In this document: in pieces, positions 54,681 to 64,000 of the stretch
Position numbering within the stretch: position 1 is the first letter of the stretch
Layout of the letters: every line of letters begins with the position of its first letter
NCBI GenBank assembly: GCA_947396885.1
Contig: OX377202.1
Location: 65,196,643-65,260,642 of the forward strand
Reading direction: 5' to 3'
DNA from: Heligmosomoides polygyrus polygyrus
Taxonomy: Eukaryota > Nematoda > Chromadorea > Rhabditida > Heligmosomidae
Length of the DNA: 64,000 nucleotides
Notes under the pieces: generated by a model
What the model was told of the DNA's origin: nothing
The model's input: the letters and a program-made list of their open reading frames with translations, nothing else
The model's database searches: none
Translations under genes and position numbers: made by a program

Positions 54681-54760
54681 GGCCTTCTTTGCAGCTTTCT
54701 TCGCTTCTCCGGGCTTTCTCGGTGAAGGGCCACTCCAAGGTAAAATTCATATACATATTT

Positions 54761-54792
54761 ATTTATTTATATTTATATTTATATTTATATGG
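54761..54792. repeat. (TTTA)/(TTTATA)n tract
   Basis: TTTATTTATTTATATTTATATT-like repeats interrupt the 3' end of the mariner remnant that follows. Confidence 0.85.
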
Positions 54793-54799
54793 AAAATAC

Positions 54800-55363
54800 C
54801 AAATAACGATAAATTCGTTAAGTGATCGAAAAAGGTGGTAGTCACTTGGGGTCAGATCTGGGTTGTACGGTGGGTGCGGCAGAAGTTCCCATCCGAGTTT
54901 CAGAATTCTCTGAGAAGTCGTCTTCGCGATGTGTGGGCGCGCGTAATCGTGCAGCAAGCGAACTTTGTCGAGCCTGGACCGCTCAGCATGGCTTTCCTCG
55001 CATGGATTTCACCTTTTGCGAAAGAGTTCGGCACTTCATCGCGCTGGCGCCATGCACCTTTACGAGCGTGGTTGACCTAGAGATTCCATTTGTCATTTTC
55101 TGTGACGATGGCGTCCAGCAAGTTGAAGGTGCGACTTCGGAAGAGCAGCTGAGTGCGTATCTCCAGACGTCTTCATAGGTTGTCGTCGGACAGTTCGGCG
55201 ATCGTACAGTGAAGTATGCAAGGAAGACGGAGCTGGACTTTTATGCTGATACAACAGGATGGTGTCCTTATACTGCACTTTATACATGTTGAAATCTTCA
55301 GAACATTCTAGAAAAAATCTCGAACATTGCGAAGTTTTCTGCAGATCTTTCTGGACACCCTAA
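54800..55363 (-). mobile_element. Mariner remnant, different lineage, internally deleted
   Basis: The right terminus TTAGGGTGTCCAGAAAGATC (read inward from 55363) is a classic mariner end, next to TA. On the - strand the transposase shows IVTENDKWNL near 55075 (first catalytic region, altered) and KAMLS. It then jumps to [15 protein letters not shown] and [20 protein letters not shown]. About 50 codons between KVML and LLHD are missing. The second catalytic motif reads DYARPH instead of DNARPH. The left end is lost in the TTTATA tract. It differs clearly from the 12.3-13.5 kb mariner. Confidence 0.85.
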
Positions 55364-56029
55364 TAGATATCAATCAATATCCACTAAAAAACCGGACGGT
55401 TTCTTCTGCATGCTGATCAGAGAGCAAACATTCTTTAAAAAATAAGCGGAGATGGCACTATACAGCGAAAAAGGTTGGAATCACTGATAAAACCTATTCT
55501 CTAGTGCATATAACGAAGGGTGTAAACTGATGGCAATTGATGTGATACTTCCAAGCACGAAGTTGATGTTAATTGACTGCATTTCGGGCATAAGCCCGTG
55601 TTCGGTCTTGATCTGCCCTCACTGTCCCAGCTTAACTATTAGTTTCCCAGAAATTCATAACAAATTTTCTTTAAACAGAATTATTCCAACAATCTCGGAG
55701 AGTCTGTGATTTAACCTGTAAGAAGGATTTCGATTTGGAAGAGTTTGCTTTGATTTCGAAAGTTTTAGGCTAGCTTGGAAGAGTGAACAATTTGACGTGA
55801 AAAATGTCGAACTCGATATGAAAATGGTATACAAATTTGCTTGCAATTTCGTATAAAATAGAAAAGTCAGAGCGAGAAACATAAATTTACAAATTTTTTC
55901 CTCCTTGAAATGTAAAGCTTCCGATTCTCTTATGCCTTTGGCGCGCAGGCTGTACATATATATGTGATGAACATGTACTTGAGCCTCTCTTGCATTGTTC
56001 TTCTTCACCTCGTAAACCAGATTAAATAA
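55364..56029. other. Intergenic, no feature seen
   Basis: AT-rich sequence between the mariner remnant and the 3' end of the - strand gene. A complement of AATAAA at 56030-56035 probably serves that gene. Confidence 0.5.
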
Positions 56030-56105
56030 TTTATTGAAAATTGAGCACAAATGAGAGTTCTCGCACTGGTCGAATTGTAATCATTGTCGAATCGTGGAAG
56101 CAACG

Positions 56106-59100
56106 TTAAAAAGGATCCTCGAACATTTGCTCCTGCTCTTTTGGTTCCTGAGAGCTGCCAGTGTTTTCGATTTCGCTCTGTTTCTCCTGAAAGAAGACAC
56201 AATAAGAGCGGTAGAGTATTGTTGCATATGCTGATTAAGTACAATAAAAGATTGAACTTTACTCATAAACGTTAATCCCTTTCTTGATTTTGTAATTGAA
56301 TGGACCATCCCTTAGACAGCTCTTAATTCTTCCCGATCAACGCACCAGTTACACCTCTGAATACATTACGATCTTCCTCCGCGCTCAACGCCTCGCCTCG
56401 AGGATTGGTTGATGCCAAAATAGTTAATCGCTGAAGCACTTTCTTCTGTCAGCGAATTTTTCTTTCTGTCACATTGCAACCATACGTATGTATGTATGTC
56501 TATGTATGTTGTATGTATGTTATCAACCCCACCACACTTCGTTCTGCAGCACTACTTGCCCCGTTCTCCCCTCCTAAGTTCGCAGATTGTGTAGCAACCA
56601 GTATCTTGAATTTCAACATTGATAGCACAGAATGTTTTTCCTCCATCAGCAACGGTCTTACGTGCGCCCCGTTTTCCGCCGGTCCTTACTTTGACTTGCC
56701 TTGGCGAGTTATCACCGCGCCTACGTGGTGGTCAACGATTTCTTCAACCCAATGGGCGCGCTATTCTAGATCACCACTGTGATCGTCCAGCCATAACACC
56801 TTCACTAGTAGGAAAATATTTACAACGAAATATTTCTACTACTTAGCGGAAGCTTATCTTACAAAAGAAACCTAAGAAAACCACACTGTCAACAATTAAA
56901 CTACGAAATTTCGTCCACTCCAGCGCAACGGCGCATCTGATTTCCGCGCTTGCGAATCGTTCTTCCCTCAACATCGACCTCACTGTTAACGGCGGTTCAC
57001 TACCTTGGTTTTCACACATACATGTGGAACTTCTTCACTGCAATCATAGTCCCAGCGCTTCCTTCTCAATCTCGGAGCAGTTTTTTTTCGTTATTTTCTT
57101 TTTCTTTCGCTAGAGACCTTTAAGCATGTGCTGTTGGCTTTCTGAATTGTCCGGGTATCAATGCGAAATTACCCATCCAATACCAGGAGCCAATTTGCAA
57201 ATATGACAAGCTTTGTTGGGAAATCGTCTCTCTCAACTTCGTTTTAGAATTAGCTAAAATACGTCTTTTTAATGGCGCCTTATAAAATTTAGAGCGGATC
57301 GATTTCGTGAGTTGCGCTTCCACAAACGTGCTAGAAAATTCCTTGGGTAAACCATATACAGAACGAATAAAGGTACGAGCGAAATTAAAACATCAGTGAC
57401 GTTACCTTTCTCAAGTTTTTAAGAAGCTACCCGCTGTTAGATTAGCAGAGTCAGCAAAGGTACATCTCACCCTACATACCGTTGTGTCTGCAATCAGAAA
57501 GTACTTAACTAGGTGTGTGACAGCTAAAATTTCTATGCTTTATATGTTTTCGCAGAAAACATTAACGATCGCTAGTTTAATATACATCCAACATATGGAC
57601 TTCTATTATCTAAGGGTTTCTCCTCTGCATAACCTAGCAGAAAGCTGCGGCACTTTTACCAACTCAACTAGAGTAGTGGAAATGGATTTTTAAAGTGGAG
57701 AATTTTTAAAATGTCGTCACCTGTATTCGCTTCTTTTTTCGTTCCGATTCCTCCACATGCTGATGAGGGGCTAACGTCTTCTGACTTTGAGCATTTCGTT
57801 GTTTCGTCCGTTCCAATTCAAACGCGTCCGTCATTTGAGCAGAGATCAGGTTCAAAAATCTGCAGAGATCATTACCGACTACTCATAGTTGAAGTAATGC
57901 CGATTTTAAGGGGTACTCATTTTTGATCTACATCAGTTTTTAAAACACATTCACACCAAAGAAAAACCCACTCTTGCAGACTACGCGACAGGTAATTGAT
58001 TAAACAATGAATTTCGTGTTGGAATATACGCCGTAACGAAAGTCCTATGTAATTCTCTAATTTTCGTACTAAAGACGAAAACACACCTGAACGACCTCCC
58101 TTTTCCATTTCAACCGAGGAGAATTATACGTATTTGCCACGTTTCTGCCAGTGAGAGGTGCACGAGGGAATCATACTTGCTTAAAATCCTGGTGCTTTCA
58201 GACTTCCGAGTCGATGTTTTGGTAGAAGAAAGCGATACGCTGTTGATACATGAACATCACCTCCTTTAAGAAAGCATTCTGATGAGGGATAAATGTGGGG
58301 TGGGTAGCGTATAAAGGTGTATTATGCGACGGAGACCGTTTCTGTTCACGCCGCACTTATATAGTAGCTTTTGGATGGTCGTCGAAAAGCGCAGTGTTGG
58401 GAGCGAAATGTTGGACCTGTACGATTAGTTCCTTACTCCTTCACACTACAGTGATTCCAGAGTCCAGATTCCAGAGACTACATGATGCCCCCACAAGAAT
58501 TGGTCCCTGCCAATTTTTCCTGAGCTAGTGTTTCCCTCCTTGTGTTTCACAATTCGCTCGCACGATGGCTTTATCTTTGAAAAGAGATGGTGAGACGTCG
58601 TGAAATTAGCTCTAAAGCTTGGGCTGGTAATAAAAAAAGGTTTTCGTGTTCCCTAGCTTTCTTAACACCGTAGAATTGGAAGAACAGCCTGTGCCATAAA
58701 CGGCATCCTGCATTAGTTTACACTGAAATACTTAGACGACTCCCGTTTACGAGGGACTGATTTCCTTTCGTCGTCATATTGTAACTATGGGACTTTTACC
58801 GTACCTCTTCCACACATCCGATATTTGTGATGGTGCGTAGGTCTGAGCAAATCGCACCTTCTTCTTTTCCTTTCCGTCCGGTCCAGGCAACTCCTAAACA
58901 GAATGCAACCATAGTCTATCAATTATTGATCATTCATTTTGCTGCTGCAGCACTGTTGTTGATGGTGAGCACAGACAAGAGGTAGGTAGGGAATGAAGGT
59001 TAGAAACTTATTGCTAATTCAAGGATTCAATTCGTTGTTGTTCTTACCGTGCTGCATGCCGAGCATTGTAGTTCGACTTAGAGACATTGTGGGCAAAATG

Positions 59101-61824
59101 TCTTGTTAGAAGATCTACAAGTGTTGTATATCATCACAAAAGCATAAATAGTTTGTCGCTCCAGAGGGAAGGCACGAGCTCGAGAAGTGGTCCCATTCAA
59201 AGTCTCGTAAAAAAAAATCTAGTCTGCTGAATAGCACAAACTGTTAGGTGTCCACACGCTGCTGGACTTCGATTTATCATGTGTTCGTGAAAGCTCGCGA
59301 TTTTTGTAGGGCAAATCGAAGGCAAGCGATTCCTCTTGGCTAGAGACCTCATCGACACCGGGAGGCGGAAACATCGGAGAGTGTAGGTAACAATCGCATG
59401 ACCGGATAGTCGCCGACGTGTGCACGAGTGAACTAAGCCGTTTCTGGCATGCGTGATTCTTGAAATATGATGGTTTGAATTTCTACATGTCTCATCGACA
59501 GCGGTCGATGCATTCGGCTCCGAATGCAGGTACCGCTACCAGCGATACGGTACCGGCCCCTGCGGAGTCACGAGGCAGCGCACTAGTGAGCAGTGTGTGA
59601 AAAAAGTGTGCAAAAGACCTATGCGTAAAAGGTTAGCACCGGTGAGGATGCGACTCCCGTTAAAACGCAGATCTTCCCTTCAAACGCATTACAACGGTAA
59701 AGAGTGTAGTAGGACTATCAGGCTTCCCCAATGCAGCGACATTCAAATGTCCTGAGATATTATAAACATATAATTTATGGAAGGGGGTAAGAAGCTTCGC
59801 CATCTCTTTATCACCATATGATGCCGTCAAAAAGTTATGGATAACTCTAGCATTCATTAACGGCAGATAATATTAATTCTAGCGTTTTCCGAACCGACCT
59901 TCTCTCCGGTCAGATAGGGTATGAACTGCTCGTTGAATGCGCTCATAACGATCTCGAAGTAGTTCTTCTCAAACTGATTTTGGTTTTGATCGAGGAATCT
60001 GAAAACAACAACTTACACTTGCTTCTACGCTTCTACAAAGCCAGCCCTGATGTTAGCAACGTTATAGAAGCTCAAACTTATATTTTCTGGATGTTTAGAA
60101 TGTATTTATCCTAATCCACTTTTTGTATTTAAGCTTAATAAACTATCATGGCGCTGATCCGACGGTTGAAGGAAAAATTTTACAGGGAGTGACTTCACGG
60201 ACGAATACTTAAAGTTTTCTAGAACTTGTTGAGGTTATATGCTAGGACTCATATTTGATGAGTCCTAACATATAACCTTGCACTTCAACATTATGCTACT
60301 TCCATACCACAGGAAATAGAAGTAATGTTAGAAAAGTACTGTCAGATTTAGGCACAATGATCTCAGAAATGCAAATTAAACGTGTAATGCAATGACAATT
60401 GAACAAGGAAATATTGGAGAGAAAAGGGGAGGTGGCTGAAAGAAGTACATAGGGTGAGTAAAGTATGCAAAGTCACCCCTGCTTGACGTGAAGGCGTGCC
60501 GTCTTTCGCACCAGCTGCCATGCTCCGGCCAAATTCTCCGTAAAACCTAGCATGGATGTGGTCTAAAAGTTTCCTGGTCTTTTCTGTGTAGATGAAAAAG
60601 CAAAACGATATTGTACCTGATCAATGAATTCTGTGAATCGCGCGACATGTCCGCCAAATTTGGGCATCTTCAGCATGCCTGCTTTTGGTGCACGATCCAC
60701 ACCGAATACCTGGAGTGACGAATGTGAAAATGAGAGTTCGTAGTTCCACGGCGTTGTCCCTAGCAGTTAATTATGATCCCAGAGGATGCCTTTCACTACA
60801 ACCCTCTTAGAATGAACTACGCTTTCGGATTCATCTGATATTGGTCCAACAGCACAACGTGCGCGTATTCACGCAGTTTTGAATTTTTTCAAAACTGCAT
60901 GAATAAGCCACGAAATGCTACACTTGAGTTATCAAGGTGAGGGCTGTGCTTGGTCTTCTCCTCACAAGCATGGTAGAGGACATTGTTGTCGTGCAGTGGC
61001 TTTAGCGAGCGGGTTACAGAGATAATGGATTGAGGAGCTGCGCGGTAGCTGTTGCTGTTTCATGGACGGGGAGGCACCTTCGTGCATGTTCACTGAACAG
61101 ACACCGCTTCAGCAGACGGCGTGAATGCAAGAGCATATTCTGTGATTCAATTCCTCGAAAGTATTAAACTGCTTTCTATAAGCGTTCACAGCTCAATTCG
61201 CTACAGAAGGCCATTACGTTTTTCCGAGTCGATTCTGCCTGGTAGTGTTTCTCTCTGCTAATGTGAATGAAAATTTCTATGATAACATAGCTCGTCGCGA
61301 AGACTAAACACTGTGAGGGGCAGATATGAACAAATCATGTAAGTTGAAATATAACTCATAGCACACACATGTAGCCCTATATACGCATTTCGTTTTTAGC
61401 GAATGTGAAGACGAATAAAAAGGAATATAATAACGCTATAAGCGGCTAACTCATTCAACTCATTTCAGCTTGCTTTATGAAAGTTGTCAAAGAAGAACTA
61501 ATGAAAAAATAGAACGCTACCTTTTTAAGATCCGGTTCGATATCGTTTACTATGTCGACGAATATGATCCCTACGACTTCTTTGGGTTCTTCCAGTTTCT
61601 GAAATAAATGATGCGTAAAGAACCAGCGCGAGTATGAACCAGCGCAAGTGAAACATCTTCGAGTGAAAGCAATGGAGATATACAGTAAACTAGATTTACA
61701 CAGTGAGGATTTGTGCAGCAAAGGGAAAATCAGTCGACCTGAGTGTTGCACATCATACTTATTGTCCCCTCCCGTTCTAACGCCTCCATGTCAGACATGA
61801 TCCTCGGTATAATGTAGATTTTCT
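56106..61824 (-). CDS. Unidentified multi-exon host gene with a KVRF motif
   Basis: Coding-like blocks with splice borders on the - strand, 5' to 3': 61824-61739 (IYIIPRIMSDMEALEREG), 61598-61521 (KLEEPKEVVGIIFVDIVNDI then EPDLKK), 60709-60617 (VFGVDRAPKAGMLKMPKFGG then HVARFTEFIDQ), about 60583-60477 (KLLDHIHARFYGEFGRSMAA), 59998-59899 (FLDQNQNQFEKNYFEIVMSA then FNEQFIPYLTGEK), 58893-58805 (ELPGPDGKEKKKVRFAQTYA then PSQISDVWK), and 56186-56106 (EKQSEIENTGSSQEPKEQEQ then MFEDPF and TAA). AATAAA follows at 56035-56030. KKKVRFA fits the RVxF pattern that docks protein phosphatase 1. Phases agree for several junctions (61521/60709 and 59899/58893). Two others need extra exons I could not find. 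The family is not recognised. The gene is tail-to-tail with the homeobox gene. Confidence 0.6.
56482..56521. repeat. (TATG)n microsatellite
   Basis: GTATGTATGTATGTCTATGTATGTTGTATG-type repeats, inside the last long intron of the - strand gene. Confidence 0.9.
56850..58800. other. Probable last intron of the - strand gene; nothing assigned
   Basis: Phase arithmetic between 58805 and 56186 requires at least one further small exon here. Open frames at 57120-57323 and 57917-58108 (-) are not convincing. Confidence 0.35.
60232..60278. repeat. 21-base-arm hairpin inside an intron
   Basis: AGGTTATATG.TAGGACTCAT (60232-60252) pairs with 60258-60278 with one mismatch and a 5-base loop. Size and shape resemble a small foldback element or a short-hairpin precursor. 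It lies in an intron of the - strand gene. Confidence 0.75.
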
Positions 61825-61889
61825 CTGGAACCAGTTCGTTTTCCTTTACACAAATACAAATCAACACCGCTTAAGACGCGTTGGATTCA

Positions 61890-62030
61890 ACGCTACTGGC
61901 GTTATCGCAAGATCGGAGAGGAACTCTGCGTTCAAAATGTTCCGCCCCCTCACAGAAAATGGAGACGAGCAAGATGCTGACTGCGTTGGTGATCGGACCT
62001 ACACTTCAAGTGCCTCGTCCATACTCAAGA
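61890..62030 (+). repeat. Dispersed repeat, partner of 35.33-35.49 kb
   Basis: Shares ordered blocks (TGCGTTCAAAATG, GACTGCGTTGGTGATCGGACC, GTGCCTCGTCCAT) with the earlier copy. The family is unknown. Confidence 0.4.
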
Positions 62031-64000
62031 GTGGGAGCTGCGCGACAATGTATTAGATGGAAATCGACGTTTGCCGCTTGCGCGGCCGGCAAAGTTGCTC
62101 ACAGCCGACAATGACGATAACAGTAAGACATCTGGGTGAAGGAAGCTGCCTTAAGTTGGAGGATCATCTATACCAGGAACAACAGTAGATGTCGAGTCAA
62201 AGTCGGAGTATTCAACAGATTGCTTTCCACGCTTGCTTTAATCCAAAAGTGCTGGTATGAAGGATAAATGCTGTTACATGATGTTTTGTCGTAACTAAGA
62301 CGCTTGGGCCAAGCAGGACTTGAACTCTCTGCTTTTCAAATGCTATAATTAGAGTGGGGAGAACCATGGATGTCAGAAAGACGACAATCTGGTCGGAAGA
62401 CCGTCGTATGACCTCCGGGTTTAGCTCATTGCGGGAAGGCAGCACAGCAATTCCTGTCGCCAACTGTTATGCCCATTCATGGGTGGTCAGTTGTGATAAA
62501 GCTGTACGCAAACGGTCTAATGATCTCATAGGTAACCCGAATTTGCACGGTGCGTGCAGCGGGATGTTTGGCGCGACAAAACACATAGCGCAGCAGAAAC
62601 AAAAGCGGGTGAAAGCTTTGAAGGAAGCCACGGTGAGGAACTGTAAGCAGAAAGAACTGTTCACTAAAACGGCAGAAAAGCGCATTCCGGCCGACACGAT
62701 GGCGCAATACTCAGCGATCCCGTTGCTTGTGTCATTTTGATGGCTAGACCGACAGCATTCCGAGGAACGTGTGCTAGGGAGTAGATCGACTTCCTGTCGG
62801 TAACGGCAGAAATGTATCTCTTGTCACATTCCCTGGACAACAGAACACTCCAGATGTGGAGAACTTTAAGAAAAGTACTGACGGTTAGACCGATGTAAAG
62901 GATTGGAGATCAGTTTGAAGCAAAGAGAAAGTCTGAAGCAGGAACTCGGAAGAAGTGGATCGGCGTAGTGGCAACGCCTATTTCCAGAGGGCCCCATGTG
63001 GGGTTGAATCTGCTTCTAGTGTAATTCTCAGTCTCAAGTGCGCCGGTGAGGGCCGCGATGCGCCAACAACGAGATCGACGGATAGACCATGTCATCTGCA
63101 AGGGTGCGTCAGGCTTCAACGATGGAAAGCTAGCCACGCTCAGTAGGGCTATGCGTACAAGGAACCGATCTGAACGACCAGGACCTGTCTGCACGACTAT
63201 CCAGCTCTGCAGCTCCACATTCCCTTATGCTCTTTCATGAATAAACTTGCTATCCAAGTTGTGTTCGTTGATACTGCGGAATAGTTGTTTATTAGTCTCC
63301 ACTTCGAAGAGACACTGGGAATGCCATAGCCAATTGAGCGACAATGGGACCATTGAACAGCCACAGGTGATAATGACGTGGTAATACATCCATTTATGGG
63401 TTTTTTCATAATGGTAACTTATAGGTGCTACGGTGTTTGCCCTTCAAAAGCGAAAAGAGAAACGTGCGCTTGTGCAATCATCATCAACTGTCACCCAAAG
63501 CCTGACTGTCATCCCTCTGCTGTTCGCCTCGTGCTCTTCATTCAACTTCAAGAACCAGGAGGAACCTTGCCACGGAAGAGGATCTTCGAGACGTTTTTGC
63601 GATTTATAAAAATCGTCCCTGCTTGTTTACACGTTACAACGACAAACGTCGTGCTTACTTTCTTTGCGCATGCATGTTGTCAAACGCCCAACAGTTACAA
63701 ACTTTTCGCCATTTCTGGAGCGGCTTCTCACACCACACAGCGACCCGCTTCCTCACACCTCCAGGAAGGGCTTCATATATTCGGACAATACCGTCAAGCG
63801 CGACCAGTCAAGTACAGCCAGCCCACATGGACTTTCATAGCTACATGATCCTCACATTAAGCGCTCCATTTTATTGTCCATGACCCTTCATTTGACTTGA
63901 CGCAGAAAAGGGTTAATATCTCGAATGTAGGAGTTGAGATGGCACGGAACTCAAACTTGAATGAAATATTGGTAAACTGGAGGTCGTGTCACTGGTGTAT
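62031..64000. other. Right edge, no gene assigned
   Basis: Open frames of 60-156 codons on both strands. One + strand frame (63623-63883, including LFTRYNDKRRAYFLCACMLS) looks mildly coding-like but matches no family I know. At about 62285-62350 the - strand has a B-box-like AGTTCAAGTCC and may be another tRNA-derived scrap. Upstream exons of the gene at 56-62 kb could also lie here. Confidence 0.3.

Larger units (their letters stand above)
52895..54735 (-). mobile_element. RTE-like retrotransposon insertion with perfect target-site duplication
   Basis: CGGTGAAGGGCCACT is directly repeated at 52894-52908 and 54720-54734. Between the repeats, on the - strand, lies a 5'-truncated element that ends in (GAA)n, seen as (CTT)n at 52908-52983. 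It is the same family as 46368-47702 and 15093-15582. The endonuclease domain is absent: the copy begins in the linker before the reverse transcriptase. Exact flanking repeats mark a fairly recent insertion. Confidence 0.93.

Noticed and set aside
59219..59425. 68-codon open frame between exons of the - strand gene (PPPGVDEVSSQEESLAFDLP)
   Set aside because: Composition is coding-like, but I see no acceptor before it, and the flanking exons at 59899 and 58893 already join in phase.
63378..63883. Open frames of 156 and 86 codons near the right edge
   Set aside because: No recognisable domain, splice signals or repeat match; left as unassigned.
1..64000. CRISPR arrays, bacterial operons, rRNA or prophage
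   Set aside because: Nothing of this kind is present; the window is nematode-like nuclear DNA with spliced genes and eukaryotic transposons.

Overview
This is a eukaryotic window, most likely from a clade V parasitic nematode (hookworm or a related strongylid). The evidence is the AT-rich sequence, short introns ending in TTTTCAG-type acceptors, abundant RTE-type non-LTR retrotransposons of the kind that fill hookworm genomes, CR1 and mariner elements, and tRNA-derived SINEs. One 200-base run of N (26056-26255) marks an assembly gap. I see no bacterial gene, CRISPR array or functional RNA gene.

The main result is one conserved host gene that no single long ORF reveals: an unc-4/Uncx-type homeobox gene on the + strand. 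It runs from an ATG at 9712 to a TGA at 51006, with an AATAAA signal at 51037. Seven small exons (9712-9793, 10243-10326, 10377-10474, 13965-14039, 36375-36482, 36539-36634, 50818-51006) join in phase. They give a predicted 243-residue protein with a complete paired-like homeodomain (residues 68-127), an eh1-like Groucho-recruitment motif (FSIESLL, 156-162) and an LFPITQP motif near the C-terminus. The coding sequence is 0.7 kb spread over 41.3 kb. The bulk is three introns of 3.5, 22.3 and 14.2 kb filled with transposon remains, nearly all antisense to the gene.

Layout. 0-9.6 kb: possible ends of two other host genes (+ strand ending at 1389; - strand about 6.7-7.3 kb with an EH-like segment), a tandem repeat array at 2.86-3.8 kb, and an inverted pair of tRNA-like SINEs. 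9.7-14 kb: homeobox exons 1-4, with a decayed mariner in intron 3. 14-36 kb: intron 4, with an RTE-like 3' fragment, a perfect 94-nt palindrome, an almost intact CR1 LINE (about 20.2-23.75 kb), an RTE-1-like pseudogene beside the gap, a GC-rich tandem duplication and two terminal-inverted-repeat elements. 36.4-36.6 kb: exons 5-6. 36.6-50.8 kb: intron 6, with a minisatellite, a 1.55-kb inverted repeat, two RTE-1-like copies and one RTE-like copy with a (GAA)n tail. 50.8-51.0 kb: last exon. 51-55.4 kb: a SINE, an RTE-like insertion with a perfect 15-bp target-site duplication, and a mariner remnant. 56.1-61.8 kb: an unidentified multi-exon gene on the - strand, tail-to-tail with the homeobox gene, with a possible PP1-docking KVRF motif. 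62-64 kb: nothing I can assign.

Protein family calls are by eye. Exon borders come from splice consensus, phase and known homeodomain structure, not from transcripts.
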